DNA of 64,000 nucleotides from Elusimicrobiota bacterium (GTDB taxonomy: Bacteria > Elusimicrobiota > Elusimicrobia > FEN-1173), in NCBI GenBank assembly GCA_016715645.1, contig JADJZR010000007.1:1-64000 (forward strand). The letters run 5' to 3'. Below the pieces are notes generated by a model. The model ran no database searches. It saw nothing but the letters and a program-made list of their open reading frames with translations, and was not told where the DNA came from. A program made the position numbers and the translations under genes. Positions 31,001 through 40,059 of this stretch are shown here, piece by piece (the stretch's first letter is position 1; each line of letters opens with the position of its first letter).

Positions 31001-33923
31001 CAACAAAGAACAACGCAAGATAAACGGAAGCAACAACGATGAAAGGGATAATTATTGATCTTTTTTTGACTGAATCTAAGCCTGTCGACCCCACCACCAC
31101 AGATGACTCAGGGAGCGCCGGTGTTTCCCTCCCAGATAAAGTCGAACTCTTCCCTGCGGGAAGAACGGTGCCGACTACGGGACTCCTCTTAACCAGCCGG
31201 ATCGAATGAATCTTAACTCTCTGAGTATCACCGTAAACGAGAACATATAAATCGGAAATGTTGGTTAACTCAAACTTTTCTCCGGAGTAATTTTTGGGAG
31301 TAAAACGAAATGTTTTAGATTCACCCACGCCTAGGCTCTTCCTATCAGAAGTCACATGCTGTTTATTTTTTTCATCAGACCAGTCCACATTAAAATCGAT
31401 TTTTTCTTTTGACGAATTTTCAATAACGATTTCCACATCATAGTCGCTCAGATCGACCCCATTGTCGTATTTCAGTGTTCTAGGGGCATTTCTTAAATCA
31501 AATCGATAGTCGTTAAATCTCTTTTCATAAAACTGGGCATCAAGGACTATACCTTCCGAATCAAGCTGGGAAGTCCGAGCCTCCCCCTTCGACGACGACA
31601 ATCCAAACCTAACTGAGGCATCTTTTAAGGGGGTGATGAACGTGACGAGGAGCGCGAGTGCGACGCCCCCGATAACCGCCGAAAGTTTTTTGGGGTTCCT
31701 ACGAAAATTCCAAGAAGCGACAACTCCAATAAGAATGATAACCCCTGCGACAATCCAGAGTACAGGGATCGTCGCAAGACCACCATCCACTGCGGCGTGG
31801 GCGAACCAGGGGAGAAACGATAAAACCGTCAAATAAATCTGTTTTCTGTGTTTGGAAACATACCCACCCATCGAAGAAAAAATAGTGGCCTTATAAGGCT
31901 TGAAATTAACATAACCGCTCTTAATTTTATAGGAATCACCAGCATCGGGGGGGGCGGTTTCGGATTGCCAGGCAAACAGTTGGCGGCCGTCCGGGAAGGT
32001 GACGAGACAACCTGTTTTGTTGTCCCACTTCAGAGGTCCGAAAGTGAAACCGGGTAAGTCTTTTTTTAGCCCCTCCAGCCACGCCAAAATTGTATCAGCC
32101 TCAACGTTTGAACTCGTCGATATGGCGGCGGGAAGCCCACCCTTGACTTGGTCTCCCCGGCCAGTTTGTCCAAGGAAAGCGACGGCTCCCCCCAGCCCTT
32201 CCACAAGATTTAATTTTTCACCGGCGAAGAGACGGTCCAGTGGCGTCTTGGTTTGGCGGAAAATGTCCAACGCGTCGCGGCCGTCTACCGCTTCGAACCG
32301 CGGGGTTAGGGTGACATAGGCGGCGCCCCGTTGTTTGATCAGGGCGGTGACGCCATCGCTGTGGAATCCGCCCGCCACCAAAACGGCCACGGCGGGTTTA
32401 TTAACAGACCCTTCACCCATTCGGGCGAACAAGTTGTCCACCAAAACCCGGTCCCGGTCCGAGGCCGCCCGATAAAATTCTTCCAATACCCGAACCGTTT
32501 CGGCAAAACCGCTTGCGGCGGCCGGTCGGCCCGTTTCCAGTTGAGCCAGCCGGTCGGGCAAAGCGCGGAAACCGTCAGCGTTCTTATTGTAGTCGGCCCA
32601 TTCCGAGGGGGTTAAGGCGTGGCGAAGAAGTTTGTCCGCCATCACCAGGTCGCGGGAAACGGTTTGGATTTCCCGAACCCGGGGCGACGCGGATTTTAAC
32701 AGCCGCGACACATGGGCCTTTTCCTGGCCATCGATTTCGTTCAACAAATCGTTTCGGTCAATTTCTTCCACGCGCTTGACGTAATTCAAATACTTCAAAA
32801 ATTCCTGGAACCCTTTACTCGTCACGCCGACTTTGCCGGCCAAAGAGATCAACTCTTCGTGAAACGCCCCCACCCCAACCCGACCCGCGCGAAACGCCAG
32901 GGCTCGTTGGGTGAGCGCCGCCAAATCCGTCGGCGACAGCCGGGCCGCCAACACTTCCACCAACCACTTGCGTTCCCTCTCGGCCTGCGCGAAGTCCAAC
33001 TTTTGTTCAGTTTCCAGCGCGTCCAAAAACTTTTCAACTTGGGGAAACGCGCCGCGCCGTTCGCCCGCGGCAATGAGACGAACATAGTCTCCCAGGGAAC
33101 TTTTTTCGGAGTGATATGTCTCGTAGGCTTTATCCCAGGCCTTCAGGTCGGCGGGATATTCTTTCTCTTTAAGGGCGCGAATTCGGGAGGAATGGTCGGT
33201 TAAGGTTTTTCGAAAATTCTCTTCCAGCCCAACCGCGTCCACCACGGACTTGACGTGCCGGTCGTAAAGCGCCCGATCTTCCACGCCCCACAGGTCCACA
33301 CCGTGCGCGGCAACGAGGGCCGCATATTCCGCACCGGTGAGAATGTTTTTCTTGAGAAACGCGTCGGAGACATCCACCAACGTTTCTTTGTCGGGGAACG
33401 TTCGGAAAGCGTCGAGGAAAAAAGCCCCCTGAGCGCCTTCCAGACCCACAAGAAGTCGCGGGGTTTTGTGAGTAGCCGAGAGAGCGTCGATCGCGGACGC
33501 GATATTTTTTTGGGCTTCGTATTGGGCGTGGACGTCTTGGATGTGAACCACCCACCGACGGGGGGCAGACGCGGGAACGTAGGTCTCGCGAACCATCACG
33601 CTGGAAAGAGGAACCCCGCTGAGAATCGGAAGTTGAAGAGCCCGCTCTTCTTTCGAGAGGGAAACCGAGGTGGGTTCGAATTGAACCGGGCGAGCATTGC
33701 CAAAAGCCGATCCCAAACTGTTGGCGGAGGCCAGGAGAAGGGGAGAGGCCGCGCCGTTCGACGGTGATCGAGAAAATTTTTCCCGGGCCTTTCGGCGGTC
33801 AGACCAAAAAGAAGCTTCCGCCCACGATTCGCTCACCGTGGTCCCCAAAAAAACAACGGCCATTATTCCCGCGATTAATCTTTTGAACGGAAATATACCC
33901 ACCTTTCTTTGGGCCACGGCCAT
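10084..33923 (-). CDS. Giant membrane/secreted polysaccharide synthase-export protein of about 7,900 residues (three frameshifts near the 3' end)
   Basis: One reading frame is open from 33923 to 13083 (6,946 codons). Coding similarity then continues through frame changes near 13145, 10842 and 10620 to a stop at 10084. Layout: hydrophobic signal segment (~10-34); Tiki/ChaN-like region (~120-560); membrane block (~700-765); beta domain (~780-910); membrane block (~955-1340); three TolC-like modules (~1680-2895); beta-rich region (~2910-3375); two GH5-like domains (~3380-3715 and ~3770-4110); unrecognised helical stretch (~4120-4755); beta domain (~4755-5020); large polytopic region with a GT2 synthase (~5030-6860); repeat tail with HEMAH. 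I infer that it makes, processes and exports a glycan. For the start, GGAG directly abuts the ATG at 33923 but is 6 bp from the GTG at 33917, which may be the true initiator. A conserved promoter box lies upstream. An Ig-repeat adhesin is less likely given the enzyme motifs. Confidence 0.8.
11200..11214 (-). other. Giant protein, HExxH zinc-metallopeptidase motif in the tail
   Basis: HEMAH within PTVAHEMAHLLND, preceded by an IVHPSFGAHG strand and followed by NEWQARWFE, where a glutamate could be the third ligand. It lies after four or five predicted membrane segments (12430-11480), so the site would be in a soluble C-terminal domain. A gluzincin-like self-processing protease is possible; the motif alone does not prove it. 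Confidence 0.4.
12440..13355 (-). repeat. Giant protein, tandem repeat of about 150 residues in the C-terminal tail
   Basis: Unit A (13355-12850) starts EPFTAENVNFEYLP and contains LPSEVSVLLLRRL and DPTETRILNRAILAAIFRG. Unit B (12845-12440) starts EPFSAENIDIINLP and contains LPLSEEIRSLLERRL and DPIATRILNKAILLAIFEG. The repeat spans the frameshift near 13145 and so shows that the two reading frames belong to one protein. Confidence 0.75.
13900..15560 (-). other. Giant protein, membrane-embedded family 2 glycosyltransferase (processive synthase type)
   Basis: Residues ~6120-6680. In order: NPWIVAVAGGEEVYKLIRFM, IFAGESWDADTT (first acidic motif), PSFPFTKPGANTMALSKSKG then VIYDAENTPLPDQ (second acidic motif, Asp6249), GGTTGFFN, GGWDENQVAEDFQLG (catalytic ED at 6617-6618) and QRSRWLKGYF (Trp6662). 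This is the D, D, ED, QxxRW set of cellulose/hyaluronan-synthase-like GT2 enzymes; the TKP...DAE form resembles XagB-type glucosyltransferases. Transmembrane segments lie before and after. A GspE-N-like segment (RGFDELKAYLISNRLATPEQ) precedes it, also as in XagB. The sugar polymerised is not readable. Confidence 0.75.
21600..23790 (-). other. Giant protein, two tandem GH5-like glycoside hydrolase domains
   Basis: Domain 1 (~3380-3715) reads VMLNGVNWRGVNYGRNFGDP, AIRIPLLDDGEHW, the acid/base Glu3535 in DLINEPEW and the candidate nucleophile Glu3651 in FFLGEYQT, the clan GH-A arrangement. Domain 2 (~3770-4110) is a clear paralogue (HVSGINDRILDYGHNFGDP, GMVRTLILDDGRHL) with Glu3920 in PGIELEWVV and Glu4037 in FNIGEYPT; both glutamates are kept but the conserved Asn-Glu-Pro is Ile-Glu-Leu. 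A hydrophobic segment (VVFLGFVRDGLEMAMNFLI) lies between them. They may trim or release the nascent glycan, as BcsZ does for cellulose. Confidence 0.65.
25240..28890 (-). other. Giant protein, three consecutive TolC-like outer-membrane channel modules
   Basis: Residues ~1680-2895. Three stretches of about 409, 423 and 384 residues each show the TolC pattern: long alanine/glutamine-rich helical hairpins separated by short amphipathic strands with glycine-aromatic turns. Module 1 contains VEKAAELLTLKATNNQLEVE; module 2 VNLGFSNGGVAIGVLVGVPL and VEDVTAAYLNLRNAQDTRRL; module 3 RATFNIETIDSS, RLGMTISPWGEGQAKAEAYR and SYQEALARATKVRGDF. A TolC protomer is about 430 residues and works as a trimer, so three modules in one chain match one whole channel. 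Confidence 0.6.
32240..33570 (-). other. Giant protein, N-terminal Tiki/ChaN-like region
   Basis: Residues ~120-560. The segment starts RRWVVHIQDVHAQYEAQKNI, continues LLVGLEGAQGAFFLDAF and GVDLWGVEDRALYDRHVKSV, and ends AVLVAGGFHSDGVTALIKQR before a terminal beta strand. The alternation of an early histidine strand, an acidic VGLEG motif and a late GGFH motif resembles the TraB/Tiki/ChaN erythromycin-esterase-like fold. An HIQD.H..YEAQ motif near the start of giant proteins is something I recall from Omnitrophota-like genomes. The function is unknown; haem-binding or peptidase-like roles are known for distant relatives. Confidence 0.4.
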
Positions 33924-33948
33924 CTCCTTTTCGCGGACCTGCTATTAA

Positions 33949-34003
33949 ATAATAAGATAAGTCCCCAGAAGAAACGCGAAAGAACTTGTAAATTTTTTGT
34001 AAA
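33949..34003 (-). promoter_or_regulatory. Promoter box of the giant gene (copy 1 of 3)
   Basis: Minus strand: TTTACAAAAAA (34003-33993) then TTTACAAGTTC (33992-33982), a 27-bp gap, and a -10-like TATTAT at 33949-33954. The predicted transcript start is about 33942, giving a 20-25 nt leader with an AAGGAG site. The two 11-bp direct repeats resemble a PhoB/OmpR-type box. Matching copies are at 40841-40895 and 41517-41571. Confidence 0.75.
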
Positions 34004-34093
34004 TTTTTGCAGACAAAAACCACTCGCCTATATCACATGCAACAAGTAAGCCAATGCTAGAGTCGGGTCGTGGTTATGGATGACGGGCCTAAA

Positions 34094-35050
34094 TTAGCGA
34101 CCAAACCGAACGTTGAGAGAGAAGCGGTGGGTGACGGACTGGTTGTCCGCCATGTCCAAAGGAAGCACGTAAGCGTAGTCCAATCCCAAGTCCAAGGCGG
34201 GCCTGGCGGCCACGTAACGCCAACCCAATCCCGTCGAAAATTCGTCGGGGTTGACACCCAGCCGCACGGCGCCCTGATCACCGAAAAAAATGTTTTCCCA
34301 ACCGGCGCACAAACGGGTGTCCTCTCGTGTAAAAACAAGATCCAATGCCAACGTCATGTTGTCCAAAAACCACAGACGGCCCGCGTAGGCCCCCGACAAA
34401 CGAGTTTCCAGAGGGACGCGATCGCTTTCTTTGAAGCCAAAATCGGGCTCGGTCACGTTGAGAAAGCTAAGCCCCGTCGTCACAGCCCCCGCACGGACCA
34501 AGGCACCGACATCCCCCGTGACCGCATCGTTTTTTTGGCCGCCGGCAAAAACCGGGTCGTTGATCGTCGAGGAATCGTTGGTATAGCGCGTTCGCATGTA
34601 TTTGAGGTTCGCTCCCAGCGCAATCTCCGACCCCTTGAGAAACGGCACTTCCACCCCCACGTCGCGGGCGTAGCCAAGGGTAATGGTGTCTTCGCCGTAA
34701 ATATTTTTTGCATTGAGACTGTTCCAGCTGGCGGCCCAGACGCCGTGGCGCAACGTGGGATGAGCGTAATTTAGTCCGTCGGTCATGACGTCCACATTTT
34801 CAATGCCCGTAAAAAGGTCCGCGTGGGTTCCAAGAACTTGTTTCATGGGAACACGAACCAACGCGGCGGGGTTCCAAAACAGGCCGTCCGCGGTGTCCGC
34901 CACGGCGCCGTAAGCGTCCCCCATGGCGATGCCCCGAGCGCCCCGTGCGTTTTCTTCAAACGCCGCCCGCACCCACCCCGCGATTGCCAACAGTCCCACC
35001 GCGGCAAAAATTTTTATGCCCCTTCGGTCGAAGCCTCGTTCTCGTTTCAT
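34094..35050 (-). CDS. PorV/PorQ-family outer-membrane beta-barrel protein
   Basis: A 318-residue protein with a signal segment (IKIFAAVGLLAIAGWVRA) and the N-terminal PorV/PorQ/UPF0164 signature ARGARGIAMGDAYGAVADTA then DGLFWNPAALVRVP. The rest alternates amphipathic strands with glycine-rich turns and ends with an aromatic-polar HRFSLNVRFGR strand, as for outer-membrane barrels. In Bacteroidota, PorV helps move T9SS substrates and PorQ is a related barrel; here no T9SS core genes are visible. The ATG at 35050 overlaps the glycosidase stop by 4 bp (ATGA), making it the last gene of the 41.4-34.1 kb run. Confidence 0.8.
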   Translation of the reverse strand: MKRERGFDRRGIKIFAAVGLLAIAGWVRAAFEENARGARGIAMGDAYGAVADTADGLFWNPAALVRVPMKQVLGTHADLFTGIENVDVMTDGLNYAHPTLRHGVWAASWNSLNAKNIYGEDTITLGYARDVGVEVPFLKGSEIALGANLKYMRTRYTNDSSTINDPVFAGGQKNDAVTGDVGALVRAGAVTTGLSFLNVTEPDFGFKESDRVPLETRLSGAYAGRLWFLDNMTLALDLVFTREDTRLCAGWENIFFGDQGAVRLGVNPDEFSTGLGWRYVAARPALDLGLDYAYVLPLDMADNQSVTHRFSLNVRFGR

Positions 35051-37863
35051 TGGGCCTCCGCGGTCACGGACAGCGTAATGGTTTGAAGGAGAGTGTCGTT
35101 GATGTCCACAATTTGCGGAGCCCGGAACTGAAACCACAGCTGTCGTGTGTCGCCGGGCGCGACGTTGTCTCCCCTCTGAGTTCCCGCAAACCGAACCGCT
35201 CCGCTCATCGTCGGCGTTTGAAGAACGGCGTGCTTAACCGGATCAAACGACGCGGGAGCGGAACCGCTAAACTGACCATTCAAGTTAAAATTTTTTGAGG
35301 TCGGAGCGGATGCAACGGGCGTCCACCCTCCCGGCGCGGAGACAGAACACGCCAACGCGTACCGGGATAAGACGTTGCCGGAATTTTCAATCGACATCGG
35401 AGACGAGCCGATGACGCTCCCTTGGGGCGACACCGAACCCAGGTTAAATTCCTTGGGGCCCAGCGACACCCCCATAATGGTCCCCTCCCCCATGGCTCGA
35501 ACATTGTCCACATAAAACAAGGTTGACCCGGACGCGGTTCCAGCCCCCGACAAAGAGATCCCCATTCGCCGGATGTCCGTCAAAGACTCGACCGGCACAC
35601 CCCGGGTGGTCGTGCTGGTTGCGGACGCAAAATCCATGCTTATTTCCCGCCACTGTCCCGGCACCAAATTTCGGAAGGTGTTGCTTTGAAACCAAAGGTA
35701 CGTTGAACTTGATTGAATGACAAAAACGGCCGTGGCGGGTGTGCCTGAAGGAATGTTCGCCCCAGCGGGGATCAAAACGGAGGCGGTTATTCCAGAGTAG
35801 CCGCTGAGATCTTTCGGAATGGTTGGCTCAACGTAAGCATAGTCTTGGATGGTCCCACTGGGTTTGTTGTTTAAGTTGAGCGGGTAACGAAGAGCCATCG
35901 AGTTCCCTTGATTTTCCGTTTCAGGAGCGCCAAAATTGTCGGCAAAAAACGCCGTTGTGTCCGCGACCCACCCCGCAGTCCCGCCTTCAAAAGAATAGAA
36001 CGATTGGGTCGCCTCCCCTCCGTAATTCTTAAGGACAACATCCAGAGCAGGTTTATTCTGAGGGGAGTAACCAGTGTCGCCGTATCCATCCACATTTGGG
36101 TTTGGATCCCAGACCCACCAGAACAGGCCTTGAATCCAAGACCGATTGTTGAGAGCAACGAAAGCAGCTTCATAAGCCTGTTTTTGTTCCACGGGATCAA
36201 AAGCGGCGTCTATTCCAAAAGGTCTCATGTTGGTTCCGTCCGCGCTCTGATACCCAATCTCCGTAATCAGAATGTCCTTGTCGATGTAAGCCTTCCAATC
36301 CGCCAAAGTTTGGAGAATATTCACTCCGTCTTTGCTGTAGGACCACCCCGCCTTTAACCCATCCGAACTGGGGTTTGTCATCGCCGTCAATGGGAAATAA
36401 AGATCCAGACCCATGTAGTCCAATTGGTTCCAAAACCCGATGGCAGTGAATTCGTCGTTGTACAAAGCGGCGTTCGCGGCGTAGGTCAACCCACCCGACC
36501 CGGAAAAACGGGCTTTGACACCGTTAATAATCGTGGTCCAATTCGCCGTTTTCCCTTGTGTCATGGATTTTAGCTCGGTGCCGACACAAAACCGTTCCAC
36601 CCTATTAGCCTGAGCCAACGTGGCGTAACCGAAAATGAATGTCTGGTAACTGGCGAACCAGGCCGCCGGGTCGTTTGGCGTAATCGCGCCCCGCCAGGGC
36701 GTTTCACCAACAACATCCACATGGGGTTTGAGCATGACCTTCATGCCACGATTGTGGATTTTGTTAATGACGGATATAAGAGCCTGGTCCGTCGCCGTCT
36801 TAGAGGCATTCCGCGCAATTGAACTAGCCGATCCATTGGCCATGTACTGGGTAACAACCACAGACACATAATTCGCACCCGTTGCTTTGAGATCGTCCAG
36901 AGCGCTGTCAGAATACAATTCAAGCCATTCCTCGGCCTTCCACGTCGCAAAAGTTATCCCTTTCGTGGAAAACGAAATGGCCGACGGCCCCGTCGGCACG
37001 GCATTGCTCTCATTTGAAGCCAGACTCTCATTGCCGCTCTTGTCCACAGCCGTGACAGCATAGAAGTAAGTCAGCCCGTCCACCACAGAAACATCTGTCA
37101 AAGTGGTTTGGCCAGCAGGGACGGACGTGACAAATTTTTTAGTGGCCAAAGCCCCGGATGCGATAGAACGGTAGATATTGTAGTGGCTCAAGTCCGTCGC
37201 GCCCGACGCCGACCAGGTCAACGAAACTTGGTTGCCCACTCCCAGATTAGTGGCCGACAAGCTCGCCGGTGAGGAGGGGGAGGTCAGGTCATCTCCCAAC
37301 CCCGACTGAACACTGTCCACGGTTAAAACCGCCGTGCCCGTATCAAATTCTCCCCCATAAACGTGAACCCCGATTTCCTTGACGTCGTTTGTGTTGGTGA
37401 CCCCTTTGGCCGCAAAATCAATGGTCAGCTTATACCACTGGTTTCTTCGGAGAAGTATTTGGTTTCCCTCTTTAAAAGTCCACCCGGAACCCGTCTTAAT
37501 ATAGACCGACCCAAAAAGGGGATAAGCCGGGTTGCCATTACCGGCCCCGCGGCTGACGTAAACATACAGTGTCACCCCCGGCGACGCGCTGAGGTTTAAC
37601 CCCACCGGCCGGATGTAAACGGCATCGTTAAGGTAGCTAAACACACTTTTATCAGAAAAATTGACAAAAACAGAGAGGGACTTCGCCCCGGCGTGAACCG
37701 GAGACGCCGCCGTAGTCGGAACCCCAAAGTTGGCGTTGTAGTAAACGGTTGTATCGTTGACCCACCCCAGGGTTCCCGATTCAAAGTCGTAGCGCACCGC
37801 CGCCCGGGCCGAAACGATTCCCGACAAGACAACCCCGCAGAATGCGGCCCATCGACGGTTCAT
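35047..37863 (-). CDS. Secreted multidomain GH113-like glycosidase with flanking beta-sandwich domains
   Basis: About 938 residues with a signal peptide (WAAFCGVVLSGIVSARA). A carbohydrate-binding-like sandwich (~20-180) and a fibronectin type III domain (~190-290) lead to a TIM barrel (~295-610) with GH113 features: GMKVMLKPHVDV, WRGAITPNDPAAWFASY, Glu430 in FCVGTELKSM, LDYMGLDLYFPL and Glu535 in LITEIGYQS, the likely acid/base and nucleophile. A second binding-like sandwich (~615-800) follows, then a C-terminal domain shared with the proteins at 40114 and 40902 (VAPGDTRQLWFQFRAP). GH113 enzymes are mostly beta-mannanases. The ATG at 37863 overlaps the previous stop as ATGA; an upstream start at 37893 is less likely. 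Confidence 0.8.
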   Translation of the reverse strand: MNRRWAAFCGVVLSGIVSARAAVRYDFESGTLGWVNDTTVYYNANFGVPTTAASPVHAGAKSLSVFVNFSDKSVFSYLNDAVYIRPVGLNLSASPGVTLYVYVSRGAGNGNPAYPLFGSVYIKTGSGWTFKEGNQILLRRNQWYKLTIDFAAKGVTNTNDVKEIGVHVYGGEFDTGTAVLTVDSVQSGLGDDLTSPSSPASLSATNLGVGNQVSLTWSASGATDLSHYNIYRSIASGALATKKFVTSVPAGQTTLTDVSVVDGLTYFYAVTAVDKSGNESLASNESNAVPTGPSAISFSTKGITFATWKAEEWLELYSDSALDDLKATGANYVSVVVTQYMANGSASSIARNASKTATDQALISVINKIHNRGMKVMLKPHVDVVGETPWRGAITPNDPAAWFASYQTFIFGYATLAQANRVERFCVGTELKSMTQGKTANWTTIINGVKARFSGSGGLTYAANAALYNDEFTAIGFWNQLDYMGLDLYFPLTAMTNPSSDGLKAGWSYSKDGVNILQTLADWKAYIDKDILITEIGYQSADGTNMRPFGIDAAFDPVEQKQAYEAAFVALNNRSWIQGLFWWVWDPNPNVDGYGDTGYSPQNKPALDVVLKNYGGEATQSFYSFEGGTAGWVADTTAFFADNFGAPETENQGNSMALRYPLNLNNKPSGTIQDYAYVEPTIPKDLSGYSGITASVLIPAGANIPSGTPATAVFVIQSSSTYLWFQSNTFRNLVPGQWREISMDFASATSTTTRGVPVESLTDIRRMGISLSGAGTASGSTLFYVDNVRAMGEGTIMGVSLGPKEFNLGSVSPQGSVIGSSPMSIENSGNVLSRYALACSVSAPGGWTPVASAPTSKNFNLNGQFSGSAPASFDPVKHAVLQTPTMSGAVRFAGTQRGDNVAPGDTRQLWFQFRAPQIVDINDTLLQTITLSVTAEAQ

Positions 37864-39116
37864 TTGGCCACCGCAACCACACCGCTGACCCACTCACTGC
37901 CGAGTTCGGAGACGTATTGGTAGACATACAACCCATTGTCCACCGTCCGGCCCGAGGTGTCGCGGCCGTCCCATTCGGGTTCTCTCAACACACGAATCAA
38001 TTGGCCGGTTTCATCAAAAATTTTGATCTCGAAATTTCCGCTGAGCCCGTCAAACATGAGTTTATCGTTGATCCCGTCTCCGTTCGGTGTAAAAACCCGC
38101 TCTTCGGGCGCATAGATTTTTGGTGAAAAATCCGTTATCTCGAACAGGGCGTAGAGACCCAGCCGAGGAACCATCGCGGTGACAGTGTCCAGGTCCGGGT
38201 TCACGCTACCACCCACCAAACGCCAGGCCGCTCCGTCCCAATAAAAGAGCCGGAGATGGGTTTCGTCAATAGACGTTCCGTCCACCATTCCAGGCGTCGA
38301 ATCCACATCCGCGTACAAAAGTGAGATCCGGACCATCCCCGGCAATGGGACCGGTCCACCGCCGAATGTGTACGCCACGGCCGCGCGTCCCGTGGCCTGC
38401 CCGCTCCCGGTAGGAACCTGCGATGGATTATTCTTATCCTTCTGCGTGATCGTAAAGGTGTAGGTTTGGGGAAGAAAACCCGAATTCACTTGAATGGACG
38501 TGTTGCCATCATCCGTCGCACCGTCGGGTAAATTCAGCGCACCGCCAGCCACGCCCAAATCCCCCGCGTAAGTTCCCGCGGCAATGAGATCTTGGCCGGC
38601 CAATCGTGAAAAAAGCGGGGCCGCCGGGGTCCCCGCGTAGGACGGCCTGTTGGAAAGATCGAACGCTTCAATGTAATATTCCACCCCGCTCCCTGCCAAC
38701 ACATTGCCGGGGATTATAGCCCGACCGGTGTAATTGCGTCGGCCCGAAGGAACCGGCGTAAAAGCATTTCCGCCGGTGGCGGTCACATAGTCCACTCGTC
38801 CCTTCTGTCGGTAATGCAAAAGGACTCTCGCCACACCGTTTCCGGCGGGTGCCGCAACGGAAGCATTGATGGTCAAATAGTCTGCAAAATAGACAAACTG
38901 TTGCGGTATATGAGTTATGACCAGCCCATCGGGGGCCAAGAGAGTCACCATTAACCTCGCCGTTCCGAAGCTAGCGGCCTGCGAGTGATGTGTCCACCCC
39001 AATCCCAACGCCACAAGAATCGCACAGACTCTGATTGTCAGAACGAGATCCCCGATTTTCCTAATGCTTGCCCCCTTCTTGGACGAAAACCCGCCATGGC
39101 TATAATATTTTTTCAT
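37860..39116 (-). CDS. Secreted protein with FlgD-like (gliding-type) C-terminal module
   Basis: A 418-residue protein. After a hydrophobic signal region (VCAILVALGLGWTHHSQAA) come Ig-like strands (FVYFADYLTINASVAAPAG, a YYIEAFDLSNRPSY segment) and a second beta region. The last ~75 residues carry YAPEERVFTPNGDGINDKLM, KIFDETGQLIRVLREPEWDG and DNGLYVYQYVSELG, the FlgD-Ig/gliding-motility C-terminal pattern used for sorting or anchoring on the cell surface. Its own role is unknown. The ATG at 39116 (a GTG at 39119 is also possible) overlaps the end of the preceding gene and its stop overlaps the glycosidase start, so it sits tightly coupled inside the operon. Confidence 0.75.
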   Translation of the reverse strand: MKKYYSHGGFSSKKGASIRKIGDLVLTIRVCAILVALGLGWTHHSQAASFGTARLMVTLLAPDGLVITHIPQQFVYFADYLTINASVAAPAGNGVARVLLHYRQKGRVDYVTATGGNAFTPVPSGRRNYTGRAIIPGNVLAGSGVEYYIEAFDLSNRPSYAGTPAAPLFSRLAGQDLIAAGTYAGDLGVAGGALNLPDGATDDGNTSIQVNSGFLPQTYTFTITQKDKNNPSQVPTGSGQATGRAAVAYTFGGGPVPLPGMVRISLLYADVDSTPGMVDGTSIDETHLRLFYWDGAAWRLVGGSVNPDLDTVTAMVPRLGLYALFEITDFSPKIYAPEERVFTPNGDGINDKLMFDGLSGNFEIKIFDETGQLIRVLREPEWDGRDTSGRTVDNGLYVYQYVSELGSEWVSGVVAVAK

Positions 39117-40042
39117 CACGGTGCCCCTTTTAGAAACAGTCGCGTGAAGGCCTCCACCTGGCCGGGCGTTCGTTCCGAAACGGCGCGAAGGGTAATGTAA
39201 TAGTGTCCCAACATTTGAACCGAGGGAGAGACCCGGATCGACCCTCGCACCACCGCCTCAGAATGAGGGGGGATCACCAACCGTTGGGATCTTAATTTCA
39301 GGGCAAGGCCCGGGGGAGCCTCCATAAAACCAGGAGGCGCACGAACGAACGACTGGTCGATCACCACCCTCTCGAGTTTGACACGGAGCGGATAATCTCC
39401 ATTGTTTTTTACCACCAGAGGTTCGCTGAAGACTTCCCCGAAATCCACCCATTTGGTTGAGTCAGGCAATGAACCAGCCTGAGTTGGTGGAACCAAAGTC
39501 ATCTGCGCGGAAAATTGATGGTTCTTGCGTTCCGATTTGGACCAAGGATTTTCTTCATTCGTTACCGTTAAGAGAGCCCGTCCCATCAGTCCCATCTGGA
39601 CAAAAGAATCACCGCCGAACGTATTCACACCGAGCTGGACTTGGTATTTTTTTCCGACATGGGCCGAATTGGTGGGGACCGAAATGTAAAAGTCTGTCCC
39701 GCCCGATTCCCCCGGCTGAACCGTGAAGAAAATTTTCTCGAAAGTTATCCACGAAGCGTCTGGGATTGGTTCAAATCCAGGCTTCAGCTCGGACGGGGAC
39801 GGAATTCGCAAAACCATCGTAAAATTAAGCGGGCCGTCGGTATTGTTTTGTACCCGATACGGCTCCCCCAGGATGTCCCGAGTCCCGGAATAAACACGCC
39901 CCAGGCGAAGGTTCTCCACATGCAACTCCGCGAAACGGGTCGAAATACCCCCCGCGTCCGCGCTCGCCCAGAGAGTTCCACAAACGACAAGCGCGGAGAG
40001 CCATGTGCGCCATCCCTTAAAAATGATGATTCGTCTTCCCAT
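39116..40042 (-). CDS. Secreted Ig-like protein, possible periplasmic chaperone or anchor
   Basis: A 308-residue protein with a signal peptide (WLSALVVCGTLWASADA). It holds two Ig-like halves: residues ~35-165 (LGEPYRVQNNTDGPLNFTMV, FFTVQPGESGGTDFYISVP) and ~180-308 (EPLVVKNNGDYPLRVKLERV, LVIPPHSEAVVRGSIRVSP). This double arrangement, with 'nonenzymatic' strand and proline-rich edges, recalls periplasmic pilus chaperones and the DUF916-type partners of WxL proteins, but no diagnostic motif is seen. It lies between the two small secreted paralogues and the glycosidase that shares their C-terminal domain, so it may handle or anchor that domain. This function is inference. Confidence 0.55.
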   Translation of the reverse strand: MGRRIIIFKGWRTWLSALVVCGTLWASADAGGISTRFAELHVENLRLGRVYSGTRDILGEPYRVQNNTDGPLNFTMVLRIPSPSELKPGFEPIPDASWITFEKIFFTVQPGESGGTDFYISVPTNSAHVGKKYQVQLGVNTFGGDSFVQMGLMGRALLTVTNEENPWSKSERKNHQFSAQMTLVPPTQAGSLPDSTKWVDFGEVFSEPLVVKNNGDYPLRVKLERVVIDQSFVRAPPGFMEAPPGLALKLRSQRLVIPPHSEAVVRGSIRVSPSVQMLGHYYITLRAVSERTPGQVEAFTRLFLKGAP

Positions 40043-40059
40043 GACGAAAACCCCGCCCT

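Noticed and set aside
13083..33923. Giant gene as a polyketide or nonribosomal peptide synthetase
   Set aside because: No KS, AT, adenylation, condensation or carrier-protein motifs are visible; GT2, GH-A and TolC-like patterns are.
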